NCBI GenBank assembly: GCA_900545515.1
Contig: UQZA01000006.1
Span: 1 to 64,000, forward strand
Origin: an uncultured Eubacteriales bacterium
Lineage (GTDB): Bacteria; Bacillota; Clostridia; Oscillospirales; Oscillospiraceae
Direction of reading: 5' to 3'
DNA: 64,000 nt
This document shows positions 1 through 8,332 of the stretch, in pieces; within the stretch, counting starts at the first letter, position 1, and the number at the start of each line of letters is the position of its first letter. Position numbers and translations under genes: made by a program. The notes beneath the pieces were generated by a model, which ran no database searches, was not told where the DNA came from, and was given only the letters and a program-made list of their open reading frames with translations.

Positions 1-38
1 TTAACCAGGCAAACCGACTGGTAGGCGATTGCCCCGTA

Positions 39-389
39 GTGGATCCGTTGACGTTCTTGGCAGGCTGCCAGCAGGAGGTAGTGTCAAGAGTTAAGCGCAA
101 ATTTGTTTTTGGTCCTGTAGGTTTGTCAATGATGAGTTACAGACTTTGGTTTACGACGGTGAAAGACTATCTCAAAGGAGTGATGAACGGCAAGACTACA
201 ATCCCCGTAAAGGCATGGAAAACGGAGTATGCCAAGCTGACCAACCAGTGGAAAACGCTCAACCAACGGTATCTTGAACTGAAAGAGGAAGTGAAAGAAG
301 CCGAGAAAATCCGAAAGAGCGTTTACAGTATCTTGCGGCAGGAACAGCGGGAACACGCGCCCCAAAGAGCGCAGGATATGGAACGGTAA
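39..389 (+). pseudogene. C-terminal remnant of a conjugative-element relaxase
   Basis: The last 85 or so codons (from about 129) encode a basic, helical tail with segments such as GKTTIPVKAW and KSVYSILRQEQ, which I recognise as the C-terminal tail of MobA/L-type relaxases from clostridial integrative conjugative elements. No nuclease domain with its catalytic tyrosine or histidine triad is present. The first 30 codons do not look like relaxase; they run through a sequence at 77-120 that recurs at 6085-6126, so the gene was probably broken there by insertion or deletion. Codon use and lower GC also set it apart from the chromosomal genes further right. It cannot work as a relaxase. Family recall is moderately sure; the breakpoint is inferred. 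Confidence 0.6.
77..120 (+). repeat. Copy 1 of a ~40-bp repeat, IS-end-like
   Basis: The 17 bases starting GGTAGTGTCAAGAGTTA are identical to those at 6085-6101, and the similarity continues through GCAAATTT and a T-rich run. The copy interrupts the relaxase-like frame. It may be a terminus left by an insertion sequence; no transposase remains beside it. Confidence 0.5.
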
Positions 390-487
390 CAGACAGGGCG
401 GCGAGGATAATTAAAGACTACCCCGCCGCCCATGTTTTAAGTTTTTCGTTTGCCCTACAAACTAGAACTTGTCTATTTGATCAATAT

Positions 488-922
488 TTAAGTCAGAGAG
501 TTTCTCATAAAAACGTATCCATCTTCAATAGTATCGGAAAGGCAAAAACCCTGCTTTTTCCAAAACTCTTGAGCAGCAACATGTTCCAGCTTTACAGGAG
601 CAGAGATTCTGTGTGCCGTAAATTTATTTTGCAAGTATTCAATACAGAGCTTTGCCCCCTTTGTTCCCAATCCTTTTCTTTGAAACGCGTCATCAATTAA
701 AAAATTGATAATTTGATAGTTTTCTTCTCCGACATACATTGAAACAAACCCTATCATTGTGCCATCGTTATAAATGGCAAACGGTCTTGCGTCTTGATAA
801 TAGACCCATGCCTCCGCCAAAGAATACGTAACGGTATCTACAAAGCTGCTGTCTTGAACACTTGCGTGTAAATTTAAGCATTGTTGAAAATTATCTTCGG
901 TAATCGCTCTTAATTCTACCAT
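488..922 (-). CDS. GNAT family N-acetyltransferase (diamine acetyltransferase-like)
   Basis: A 144-residue single-domain GNAT protein. The acetyl-CoA binding motif A is visible around residues 82-90 as RKGLGTKG (pattern R/Q-x-x-G-x-G/A), preceded by a beta strand ending IINFLIDD and followed by a helix and the AAQEFWKKQGF segment typical of the beta5-alpha4 part of the fold. The N-terminal strand (VELRAITEDNF) and the PFAIYNDGTMIGFVSMY strand pair resemble spermidine/diamine acetyltransferases (PaiA/SpeG side), but substrate cannot be read from sequence. A good site (AGGAG, 7 bases before ATG) fixes the start. GC is lower than in the chromosomal genes to the right, so it probably travelled with the neighbouring mobile-element remains. 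Confidence 0.8.
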   Translation of the reverse strand: MVELRAITEDNFQQCLNLHASVQDSSFVDTVTYSLAEAWVYYQDARPFAIYNDGTMIGFVSMYVGEENYQIINFLIDDAFQRKGLGTKGAKLCIEYLQNKFTAHRISAPVKLEHVAAQEFWKKQGFCLSDTIEDGYVFMRNSLT

Positions 923-1529
923 TTATTTCTCCTATACAACTTCCGATTTGTCGGTTAGTTTGCTACCCCAAGTATAGCACATTTCCCCGCCGCAAGCAAT
1001 CAGCGTTTTACGTCCGTTCCGACTATTCAGACCGTCAAGGGACGAGTAGTATTTTTTCGCAAAGGGCGCGAAAAAATCTCCACTCTTAACCCCTTGACTG
1101 TCTGGATTTTTGCCGCCGCCATTTCGCCGCCGAAAACGGGGAACAGGATTTTTTCAATCCTGCCCCGCCGCTTTCGTCCGCTTCATTTTACGGCAAAACC
1201 GTCTGCACTACTTCGCCGGTTGTCGTTAGGTTTTACGGGGCTGCGCGCCCCGCACCCCCGCCTCTCCCAAAGAACAGAATGTTACGCAATAGAGGTCAAA
1301 AAGGCTTGATTTTTAAGGCGTTCCAGACGCGAAAAAACACAGGGTAAGGGTTTTATATGACTTGCCCTCAAAAACGGCTTCTAACCGTCCACAGGCGCGT
1401 TTTGCGCCCCTTTTTCCCGCCGCACTGATAAAATTTTTCGTCAATAACTCAAAAAGCACTTGACAAATCGCTTCATGGGGAGATGCAAAGGATACCAATG
1501 GGTGACTACTCTATGCACATTACCAAAAT
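923..1529. other. Non-coding remnant of a mobile element
   Basis: No convincing gene. The stretch holds a nested inverted repeat (see 1028-1104), the small palindrome GGGGCTGCGCGCCCC near 1239, and pyrimidine-rich sequence typical of the intergenic parts of clostridial conjugative elements. Open frames here lack ribosome sites and have no protein-like composition. Confidence 0.45.
1028..1104. repeat. Nested inverted repeat, candidate oriT or terminator
   Basis: Outer arms 1028-1041 (CAGACCGTCAAGGG) and 1091-1104 match at 13 of 14 positions; inside them 1052-1060 (TTTTTTCGC) and 1068-1076 form a perfect 9-bp pair. A layered palindrome some 640 bases after a relaxase tail could be a transfer origin, but a terminator-like role is equally possible. 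Confidence 0.4.
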
Positions 1530-1576
1530 AGCACCCTTCCCAGGCACTACTCAACGCAGTGCCTGGGAAGGGTGCT
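1530..1576 (-). terminator. 19-bp perfect hairpin downstream of tRNA-Gln
   Basis: Arms 1530-1548 and 1558-1576 (AGCACCCTTCCCAGGCACT and complement) are perfectly complementary around a 9-base loop, six bases beyond the tRNA 3' end on the minus strand. The following minus-strand sequence ATTTTGG is only weakly U-rich, so termination is likely but not classical. Confidence 0.6.
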
Positions 1577-1581
1577 TCTTG

Positions 1582-1655
1582 TGGCAGGGGATGAGGGATT
1601 CGAACCCCCGCAAACGGAGTCAGAGTCCGGTGTGCTACCGTTACACAAATCCCCT
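1582..1655 (-). tRNA. tRNA-Gln (anticodon CTG)
   Basis: The minus strand folds into a cloverleaf: acceptor AGGGGAT pairs with ATCCCCT, D arm GTGT/GCAC, anticodon loop CTCTGAC giving CTG (reads CAG), T loop TTCGAAT, discriminator G and an encoded CCA. One mismatch lies at the base of the anticodon stem. Confidence 0.93.
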
Positions 1656-1817
1656 GTATTTTGGCTCCAAGGCGGAACAACGTTTATTATTATACGCAAA
1701 ACCGGCCAAATGTCAAGAAGAAATTTCTAATTTTGCCAGGAAACTTTTCAGCTGCCTTTTATTGCGCCGGGATTGGGAACCTGGTATAGTATGGTGCGGA
1801 AAGGGGTGTTTTATACC

Positions 1818-2498
1818 ATGAAGTATGGCGAGATGATCCCCGGCCGGTTTTGTACCAGGCCGAACCGGTTTGTGGCCCATGTGGAGCTGAAGGGGCGGGA
1901 GGAAATTTGTCATGTGAAAAACACAGGCCGCTGCCGGGAGCTGCTGCTGCCAGGGGCCCGGGTTTGGTGCCGGTTTGACGGGAATCCGGAGCGGAAAACT
2001 CACTATGATCTGATTGCAGTGGAGAAAGCCGGGCGGCTCATCAACATGGATTCCCAGGCGCCCAATCAGGCAGCAGCGGAGTGGCTGTCAGCCGGGGGGC
2101 TGGGAGAGGTGGAGGCGCTGCGGCGAGAGTGGACGCATGGGGATTCCCGCTTCGACTTTTCTTTCCTCCAGGGTGGACGCCGGTGCTTTTTGGAGGTCAA
2201 GGGCGTGACACTGGAGGACGATGGGGTGGTTCGTTTCCCCGATGCGCCTACCCTGCGGGGGACCAAGCATCTTTTGGGACTGGCCCAGGCTGCAGCCGCG
2301 GGATACGGGGCGTACGTTTTGTTTGTTATCCAAATGGGAAATGTGAAGTATTTTGCCCCGAACGACCGGACGGACCCAGCTTTTGGCGCGGCGCTTCGGA
2401 AAGCCGCAGCGTCTGGGGTGCAAATTCTGGCCATGGACTGCATTGTGACGCCGGATTCCATGGCGCTGGACAGGCCGGTGCCGGTCCATTTGGCGTAA
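1818..2498 (+). CDS. sfsA: SfsA family DNA/RNA nuclease
   Basis: 226 residues, normal length for SfsA, a small protein first linked to sugar fermentation and later assigned to a nuclease-like family with an N-terminal OB-type domain and a C-terminal PD-(D/E)XK-like domain. Visible signatures are TGRCREL (residues 36-42), the DSRFDF segment and LEVKGVTL, whose Glu and Lys are the nuclease-like E-x-K pair. I start it at MKYGEMIPG because homology begins there; the open frame extends upstream by 15 codons that look non-native and lie over a possible promoter (TATAGT at about 1783). An AAGGGG stretch lies upstream of the chosen ATG, a little far. It stands alone; the next gene has its own promoter. 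Confidence 0.88.
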   Translation: MKYGEMIPGRFCTRPNRFVAHVELKGREEICHVKNTGRCRELLLPGARVWCRFDGNPERKTHYDLIAVEKAGRLINMDSQAPNQAAAEWLSAGGLGEVEALRREWTHGDSRFDFSFLQGGRRCFLEVKGVTLEDDGVVRFPDAPTLRGTKHLLGLAQAAAAGYGAYVLFVIQMGNVKYFAPNDRTDPAFGAALRKAAASGVQILAMDCIVTPDSMALDRPVPVHLA

Positions 2499-2510
2499 TG
2501 TGACAGAACT

Positions 2511-2553
2511 GTCACGGAACAGTCACCGGGTTGTCACTTGCCTGTGATATACT
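2511..2553 (+). promoter_or_regulatory. Three GTCAC boxes at 11-bp spacing before a TATACT -10
   Basis: GTCAC occurs at 2511, 2522 and 2533, exactly one helical turn apart, ending just upstream of a -10 box TATACT (2548-2553). There is no good -35 at 17 bp; the boxes occupy that space. Such an array is what an OmpR/PhoB-class activator would bind. No two-component genes are next to it. Confidence 0.55.
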
Positions 2554-2583
2554 GGTTCCATCAAGAGCAAAGGAGCGTCTACT

Positions 2584-3267
2584 ATGGAAATGTTGCGGGT
2601 GGAAAACCTGACGAAGGTGTACGGAACGGGGGAAAATCAGGTCCGGGCTCTGGATGGAGTTTCCTTTTCTGTAGACAAGGGCCAGTTTGTGGCCATCATT
2701 GGCCCCTCAGGGTCGGGGAAAAGCACACTTTTGCACATTCTGGGCGGTGTAGACCGGCCTACCAGTGGTAAGGTGTACATGAATGGACAGGATGTGTATA
2801 AAAGGAACGAGGATCAACTGGCCATTTTTCGCCGCCGGGAGGTGGGACTCATTTACCAGTTTTACAATCTGATCCCCGTGCTCAATGTGACGGAGAATAT
2901 CACCCTGCCGGTTCTGATGGACGGACGGAAGGTGAACCAGGAGCGGCTGCAGGAGATGCTCCAGACCCTGGGCCTGCAGGGCCGGGAGAAGCATTTGCCC
3001 AATCAGCTTTCCGGCGGCCAGCAGCAGCGAGTCTCCATTGGCCGCGCCCTGATGAACGCTCCGGCGGTGGTGTTGGCTGACGAACCCACCGGAAATTTGG
3101 ACTCCAAAAACAGCCAGGACATTGTGGATCTGCTGAAGTACTCCAACCGCCGGTTTGAGCAGACCCTCATCGTCATCACCCATGACGAGTCCATAGCCCT
3201 CCAGGCTGACCGCATTCTGGCCATTGAGGACGGCAAAATTACCCGGGATGAGGTGATTCGGAGATGA
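2584..3267 (+). CDS. ABC transporter ATP-binding protein (MacB/LolD/BceA class)
   Basis: 227 residues, one nucleotide-binding domain. Walker A GPSGSGKST is at residues 40-48, the signature LSGGQQQRVSIGRAL and Walker B VVLADEPTGNLD follow in order, and the H-loop is VITHDE. The NLDS stretch after Walker B and the overall length are typical of the ATPases that pair with FtsX-type permeases, as in MacB, LolD and peptide-antibiotic exporters such as BceA. It powers the permease encoded immediately downstream, with which it overlaps by 4 bases (ATGA), so the two are translationally coupled. Start is fixed by AAGGAG eight bases before ATG. The substrate is unknown; the upstream box array suggests induction, perhaps by cell-envelope stress, which is inference. 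Confidence 0.93.
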   Translation: MEMLRVENLTKVYGTGENQVRALDGVSFSVDKGQFVAIIGPSGSGKSTLLHILGGVDRPTSGKVYMNGQDVYKRNEDQLAIFRRREVGLIYQFYNLIPVLNVTENITLPVLMDGRKVNQERLQEMLQTLGLQGREKHLPNQLSGGQQQRVSIGRALMNAPAVVLADEPTGNLDSKNSQDIVDLLKYSNRRFEQTLIVITHDESIALQADRILAIEDGKITRDEVIRR

Positions 3268-5942
3268 ATGTGTTTCACAAGGTGACCAGACAGACCCTCC
3301 GGAAGAACCGGCTTCGGACTTTGGTGACCATCGCCGGAGTGATCCTCTCTGCGGCCATGGTTTGCGCCGTGACCACCATCGTGGTGAGCTTCCAGGGCTT
3401 TTACCGGGACTGCGAGATGTACGAAACCGGCGACTGGTATGGCCGTGTGGAGGACGCCAGTCCGGAAGTCCGGCAAACCCTGCTGGAGGACAGCCGGGTG
3501 GCCCATGTGGCCTCAGCGGAAGTACTTGGCTATTCAGAAAGTGAGAGCCGGAACGAGGAAAAGCCCTATATTTACCTGCTGGGCGTGGATGAGACCTACC
3601 TGAATACCATGCCGGTCCGGCCGGTAGGGCGCCTGCCGGAGCGAGAGGGAGAAATCCTGGTCCCCACCCACTACCTCTCCCCGGGAAACGGCGGGGCCAG
3701 CCTTCAGATTGGAGACACTGTGGAGCTGACGCTGGGAGAACGTGTGCTGGATGGATACTCCCTAAACCAGAATAACCCTTTGTGCGATGGGGAGTCCATC
3801 CAGGTCCGAAAGACTGGGCGCTACACAGTGGTGGGCTTTTATGAGCGGCCGGATTTTGAGCCCTATTCCGGGCCGGGGTATACCTTTCTTACAGTGCCGG
3901 AGCAGGACGGCCCTCAAAATTATCTGCTGTATTACAAAACAACGGATATAGATGAACTGGACGGCGTCATCCGGGACCACAATCTGCCGGAGGATGAAAA
4001 CTGGAGCTTGCTGGCTGCGGACGGGGTGTTCCGGTATGATAACTTTGGCCGGGTCTTTGTGAATCTGGCTTCCATTTTGATTTTTCTCATTGTGCTGGGA
4101 TCTGTGTCCCTGATTTACAGCGCCTTTTCCATCTCTGTTTCTGAACGGACCCGGCAGTTTGGACTGTTGCGCTCCGTGGGCGCCACCCGGGGCCAGCTCC
4201 GCCGGTCTGTGCTGTATGAAGCGGGGGTGATTTCGGCCATAGGGATTCCCTTGGGCATCCTTTGCGGTATGGGAGGCATGGCCGTTACGCTACATTTCAT
4301 TGGGGGGATGTTCCAGGGTATGATGGCAGCAGAGATTCCCATGCGCTTCCGGGTCTCCTGGGCCTCGGTGGGGATTTCTGCGGTCATTGCCCTGGTGACG
4401 GTGCTGATTTCCGTGTGGATTCCAGCCAAGCGGGCCACACGGGTGACGGCCCTGGAGGCCATCCGGCAAAATCAGGATATCCACAGCCGGGGCAAGGATG
4501 TCCGGGTGTCCCGCCTGACGGGCCGCCTCTTCGGACTGGAGGGAATCCTGGCCAAGAAGTACTTCCGGCGCAGCCGCCGGCGCTACCGGGCTACCATTGT
4601 GTCCCTGGTGCTGAGTTTGGTCCTTTTTATTTCTGCCAGCTCCTTCTGCATGTACCTCACCAGCACGGTGGATGAGACGCTGACTGTCAGCAATTATGAC
4701 GTTGTGTGCTACCTGAGCGGGGAATCCGATCCGGAAGCGCTGCTTCCAGCTCTGCTGGAGGCAAAAGGTGTCAAAGCAGGCGCGTATTGGAAGGAAGCGC
4801 AGGGGTACCTGCTCCTGGAGCAGGACCAGCTGGATGAAACCTACCTGCGCTATGGCGAGGCATCGTCTGCGGCGTTCTGGCAGGCTTGCACAGACCCGTC
4901 CTTTCAGGGGGAAGTGGCCATTCCTGTAGAGCAGTATTATGTGGATGAGCACACCTATGGGCAGTTCCTGGAGGAGCAGGGGCTGGATGCCGGGCAGTAT
5001 CTGAACTCTGCAGCCCCTTTGCCGTTGGTATACAACCGAGGCAGCACCGTAATCTATGCCACCGGGAAAAGCGGAAACTATGAGCGCCAGGTTTATACCT
5101 ACCAATTTCTGAAAAGCGGTGTGGAGACGGCGGCCCTTCGGCAGCCCCAGGAGGTGGCGGGCTACTTCTTCAGCCATACCGAAAATGCTGCGGAGGATCT
5201 ACCCGGTACGGTAGCCCCTGCCAGAGATTTCTTCCTGAACGAGGAGGGAGAGGAGGTCAGCCGTCCCACCCGAACCGCTGCCATTCACTTGGGCCCCACC
5301 GTACAGGACCTGCCTTTGGGCGTGTCAGAACGAGAAGGTGGCGGGTGCATTCTGATCTACCCCTACGCAAGTGCTCCCGATGATGGCAGTGAGACCTCCG
5401 TCTGCTTTACCAGCAGCAGCCATGGCGAGACGGCAGAGTCTCTGGAGGAGATTCTTCTGGAGCGGGGAAGCTACACTGGCAGTGGTCAGGTCATAGATGT
5501 ACGGGGCCAGGAGTCTTCCAACCGGAATCTGGTTACCATTATAAACGTGTTTTCTTACGGGTTTATTGTTCTGATCTCCCTCATTGCTGCGACCAATGTG
5601 TTCAACACCATCTCCACCAATGTGGCCCTGCGCCGCCGGGAATTTGCCATGCTCCGCTCGGTAGGAATGACCCGTTTAGGTCTAAACCGGATGATGAATT
5701 ATGAATGCCTTCTCTATGGCTTCCGGGCTTTGGCTTTTGGAGTGCCCCTTTCTGGTCTTATGACGGTGCTCATTTATGAAGCTGTGGGCCAAGCTGTTTC
5801 CAGCTCGTTCCAGGTCCCCTGGAGCGCGGTAGCAGTGGCAGTGTGCAGTATCTTTGCTGTGGTTTTTTCCACCATGCTCTACGCCATGGGACGGATCAAG
5901 CGAGAAAACCCCATCGATGCATTGAAAAACGAAAATACATGA
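3264..5942 (+). CDS. FtsX-like ABC transporter permease, two FtsX domains
   Basis: 892 residues. An N-terminal membrane helix (TLVTIAGVILSAAMVCAV) is followed by a large extracellular region, then three helices forming the first FtsX domain (with ERTRQFGLLRSVGATRGQL, a hallmark coupling region). A second copy follows: a helix near LSLVLFISASSFCMYL, a second large extracellular region of about 300 residues, then three C-terminal helices with RRREFAMLRSVGMTRLGL. Duplicated FtsX domains in one chain are usual for Gram-positive exporters and BceB-like sensors/transporters, though BceB has ten helices in a different arrangement. It forms the membrane half of the system with the preceding ATPase. 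A strong terminator follows. Substrate unknown. Confidence 0.9.
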   Translation: MNVFHKVTRQTLRKNRLRTLVTIAGVILSAAMVCAVTTIVVSFQGFYRDCEMYETGDWYGRVEDASPEVRQTLLEDSRVAHVASAEVLGYSESESRNEEKPYIYLLGVDETYLNTMPVRPVGRLPEREGEILVPTHYLSPGNGGASLQIGDTVELTLGERVLDGYSLNQNNPLCDGESIQVRKTGRYTVVGFYERPDFEPYSGPGYTFLTVPEQDGPQNYLLYYKTTDIDELDGVIRDHNLPEDENWSLLAADGVFRYDNFGRVFVNLASILIFLIVLGSVSLIYSAFSISVSERTRQFGLLRSVGATRGQLRRSVLYEAGVISAIGIPLGILCGMGGMAVTLHFIGGMFQGMMAAEIPMRFRVSWASVGISAVIALVTVLISVWIPAKRATRVTALEAIRQNQDIHSRGKDVRVSRLTGRLFGLEGILAKKYFRRSRRRYRATIVSLVLSLVLFISASSFCMYLTSTVDETLTVSNYDVVCYLSGESDPEALLPALLEAKGVKAGAYWKEAQGYLLLEQDQLDETYLRYGEASSAAFWQACTDPSFQGEVAIPVEQYYVDEHTYGQFLEEQGLDAGQYLNSAAPLPLVYNRGSTVIYATGKSGNYERQVYTYQFLKSGVETAALRQPQEVAGYFFSHTENAAEDLPGTVAPARDFFLNEEGEEVSRPTRTAAIHLGPTVQDLPLGVSEREGGGCILIYPYASAPDDGSETSVCFTSSSHGETAESLEEILLERGSYTGSGQVIDVRGQESSNRNLVTIINVFSYGFIVLISLIAATNVFNTISTNVALRRREFAMLRSVGMTRLGLNRMMNYECLLYGFRALAFGVPLSGLMTVLIYEAVGQAVSSSFQVPWSAVAVAVCSIFAVVFSTMLYAMGRIKRENPIDALKNENT

Positions 5943-5975
5943 TTTACCTCCCGCTTGGAAGGCAGGAGACGTACC

Positions 5976-6024
5976 AAAAAAGCAAACCGGCTAACCCTTC
6001 CCAGGGTGAACCGGTTTGCTTTTT
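5976..6024 (+). terminator. Intrinsic terminator after the ABC operon
   Basis: AGCAAACCGG and CCGGTTTGCT form a perfect stem flanked by A and T tracts, with the T run at 6020-6024; the A tract on the other side could let it work on both strands. Confidence 0.85.
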
Positions 6025-6084
6025 ACGAGGGGCCGATATATGCTCAATCCACTTGGGGAAGCTCTTCAAGCTGGCCTGCAAGTG

Positions 6085-6126
6085 GGTAGTGTCAAGAGTT
6101 ATGGGCAAATTTTTTCGGTCTAGGTA
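6085..6126 (+). repeat. Copy 2 of the ~40-bp IS-end-like repeat
   Basis: Shares 17 identical bases with 77-93 and partial identity beyond, in the same orientation. No transposase is adjacent. The region 6030-6180 has no gene. Confidence 0.5.
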
Positions 6127-6190
6127 GAAATCGATTGCAGGAGCGGCTTAGCTGCCAAACAGGTATCTTCATCTGCGAAAACATGATATG

Positions 6191-6229
6191 AAAAAACCGA
6201 ACGGCTCAGCCATACGACTTAGCCGCTCG
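6191..6229 (-). terminator. Possible second minus-strand terminator beyond the tRNA pair
   Basis: On the minus strand CGAGCGGCT pairs with AGCCGTTCG (one G-U pair) followed by a U-rich run. It lies in the 540-base stretch between the ABC permease and tRNA-Tyr, which holds no gene that I can support. Confidence 0.5.
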
Positions 6230-6442
6230 ATTTTAGGTATCCGCCCTATTTCCGTCTCATACAAACTGTTCCCGCAAAGCCAACTCCGCAGAAATAAAGG
6301 TTTGTATAATATGGTTTTGTAACATCGCAACACTATAGATGCCGCTGCTTTCAGGTTTGCAGCCAAAACCAAACCGAAGCCCAGTGCAGCGGGTTCGGTT
6401 TGGAGAGGAGGAGCAACGGAATGAGTGAGAGATGACTTTTTG

Positions 6443-6481
6443 AAAAAAAGTCGTCGCGAACGATATGCAGTCCGCGACGAC
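6443..6481 (-). terminator. Intrinsic terminator directly downstream of tRNA-Tyr
   Basis: Minus-strand GTCGTCGCG pairs with CGCGACGAC over a 14-base loop, followed by seven T residues. Textbook terminator for the tRNA-Thr/tRNA-Tyr transcript. Confidence 0.88.
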
Positions 6482-6482
6482 G

Positions 6483-6567
6483 TGGTGGGGGAAGGTGGAT
6501 TCGAACCACCGAAGGCATAGCCAGCAGATTTACAGTCTGTCCCCTTTGGCCACTCGGGAATTCCCCC
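6483..6567 (-). tRNA. tRNA-Tyr (anticodon GTA)
   Basis: Long class II tRNA of 85 nt with acceptor GGGGGAA/TTCCCCC, anticodon loop CTGTAAA (GTA), an extended variable arm, T loop TTCGAAT and encoded CCA. Confidence 0.95.
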
Positions 6568-6587
6568 ATATTGTCCATTCAAGTTGG

Positions 6588-6663
6588 TGGAGCCGGTAGA
6601 CGGATTCGAACCCCCGACCTACTGATTACAAATCAGTTGCTCTACCGGCTGAGCTATACCGGC
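6588..6663 (-). tRNA. tRNA-Thr (anticodon TGT)
   Basis: 76 nt: acceptor GCCGGTA/TACCGGC, anticodon loop TTTGTAA (TGT), T loop TTCGAAT, encoded CCA. It lies 20 bases before tRNA-Tyr on the same strand, so both are probably one transcript. Confidence 0.95.
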
Positions 6664-6873
6664 GTCTTGAACAGAACACGCTTATTATACTACGGATTTC
6701 GTAATTGTCAAGCACTATTTTCGCGAATTTCCTTCTCCTTGGGAACGGAGAGGGAGCAGCCGCAGAAAGGGGAAGCACGCCGCAAATCGCGGTGCCTCTC
6801 CCCCTGGGACTCTTTTTAACTTTGGCAAAAACGCTGTGGAATGGAGATTCACTCTTGCCCACTTGCTGGCCTT

Positions 6874-8139
6874 TTAATCTTCCACTCTCTGAATGTGTGC
6901 TCCCAAAGCAGTGAGTTTACCAATCAAATTCTCGTAGCCCCGTTCAATGTAGTGGATATTCTCCACAAAAGTCTCCCCCTGGGCAGCCAGGCCCGCAATC
7001 ACCAGGGCCGCACCGGCGCGCAGATCATGAGCTTTTACCGTTGCGCCATGAAGCTCCTCACAGCCAGTAATGGCAGCGGTCTTACCACTGACCTGGATTT
7101 TTGCTCCCATGGAGCGCAGCTCTTCACAATAGGCAAAAAAGCGGGTCTCGTAGATACTCTCCGTAATCCGGCTGACCCCCTCTGCCAAGGTCATGCAAAC
7201 ACCGATCTGACCCTGCATATCCGTGGGGAACCCAGGATATGGCATGGTTTTTACCGTGGCTCTCCGCAGACGCCGAACCTTTTGCACCCGAATGGCATCG
7301 TCATACTCAATCACTCTCGCGCCCATTTCCCGGAGTTTTGCAGAAATGCAGTCCATGTGCTTAGGAATGACATTTTTGATTAACACGTTACCGCCTACAG
7401 CAGCCACCGCTGCCATGTATGTACCGGCTTCAATCTGATCGGGGATGATGGAATAAGCGCCACCTCGCAGAGCCTTCACGCCCCGAATCTTGATCACATC
7501 GGTGCCTGCCCCGGAAATTTTAGCACCCATAGTATTCAAAAAATTTGCCAGGTCCACAATATGTGGCTCCTTGGCGGCATTTTCAATGACCGTCTGCCCA
7601 GGAACCAGCACAGAGGCAATGATGATATTAATGGTCGCTCCCACAGAGACCACATCCAAATTCACCCTGCCACCCTGAAGCCCCTCTTCTCTGGCGCGGG
7701 CGTCTACATAGGCATCGGTTTCCTCCACCTCTGCGCCCAGAGCCAAGAAGCCCTTCACATGTTGATCAATGGGGCGGGGTGCAAAATTACAGCCACCGGG
7801 CAGAGCCACCCGCGACCGCCCAAAGCGGCCAAGCTGAGCCCCGATGAGGTAATACGACGCCCGAATGCTCCGTACCAGAGTTGGGTCCGGCTCCATATCG
7901 CCCACATTGGTACAGTCAATTTCCACCGTATCATGGGACCTCTGGCAAACGGAAGCGCCCATTTGCTTCAAAATATCCAGCAAAATATGTACATCGGATA
8001 TATCCGGCACATTTTCAATCCGACAGCAGCCCTGTACCAGGAGGGTAGCAGGGATGATCGCGACGGCGGCATTTTTGGCGCCGCTGATGGTGATGGTACC
8101 CTCCAACGGTTGACCGCCCTCGATTTTATACCTTGGCAT
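6874..8139 (-). CDS. murA: UDP-N-acetylglucosamine 1-carboxyvinyltransferase
   Basis: 421 residues, the usual MurA length. MurA transfers enolpyruvate from PEP to UDP-GlcNAc in the cytoplasm, the first committed step of peptidoglycan synthesis and the target of fosfomycin. The N terminus (GGQPLEGTITISGAKNAA) carries the substrate-binding Lys and Asn; the loop LPGGCNFAPRPID has the catalytic Cys, so fosfomycin sensitivity would be expected; the C-terminal half has the repeated inside-out barrel units ending YENLIGKLTALGA. I start at MPRYKIEGG because GGAGAGG lies eight bases upstream and homology begins there; an upstream in-frame ATG would add 19 unrelated residues. Firmicutes often hold two MurA paralogues (MurA and MurZ); this window cannot tell which one it is. 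Confidence 0.95.
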   Translation of the reverse strand: MPRYKIEGGQPLEGTITISGAKNAAVAIIPATLLVQGCCRIENVPDISDVHILLDILKQMGASVCQRSHDTVEIDCTNVGDMEPDPTLVRSIRASYYLIGAQLGRFGRSRVALPGGCNFAPRPIDQHVKGFLALGAEVEETDAYVDARAREEGLQGGRVNLDVVSVGATINIIIASVLVPGQTVIENAAKEPHIVDLANFLNTMGAKISGAGTDVIKIRGVKALRGGAYSIIPDQIEAGTYMAAVAAVGGNVLIKNVIPKHMDCISAKLREMGARVIEYDDAIRVQKVRRLRRATVKTMPYPGFPTDMQGQIGVCMTLAEGVSRITESIYETRFFAYCEELRSMGAKIQVSGKTAAITGCEELHGATVKAHDLRAGAALVIAGLAAQGETFVENIHYIERGYENLIGKLTALGAHIQRVED

Positions 8140-8201
8140 GGAACAATCCTCTCCCATGAGTCGTGCCTTTTGTAAGACGTGCCCGCAAAAAGCCAATTGT
8201 T

Positions 8202-8230
8202 ACTATACCATGAATGGCCTCAGTTGTAAA
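8202..8230 (-). promoter_or_regulatory. murA promoter
   Basis: On the minus strand TTTACA (8225-8230), a 17-base spacer and TATAGT (8202-8207) lie about 60 bases before the murA start. Confidence 0.7.
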
Positions 8231-8270
8231 GAAAAAGATGCGTTTATCCTGTGTCAGGGAGGATTTTCAG

Positions 8271-8299
8271 TTGAAAATCAGGAGGCTGCATGCTACTAT
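8271..8299 (+). promoter_or_regulatory. Promoter of the Nudix gene
   Basis: TTGAAA (8271-8276), 17-base spacer, TACTAT (8294-8299), about 30 bases before the ATG. Confidence 0.75.
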
Positions 8300-8332
8300 A
8301 GTATCACCAATGTTTACACAGGAGGCATTCAC

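Noticed and set aside
1094..1309. Open frame of 71 codons in the mobile-element remnant
   Set aside because: No ribosome site, Arg/Pro-rich shadow composition, overlaps an inverted repeat.
1773..1817. Upstream start for sfsA
   Set aside because: The 15 extra codons lie over a likely -10 box and extend beyond family homology.
77..6126. Composite transposon bounded by the two IS-end-like repeats
   Set aside because: Repeats are short, imperfect and lack transposase; the interval holds ordinary genes such as tRNA-Gln and sfsA.
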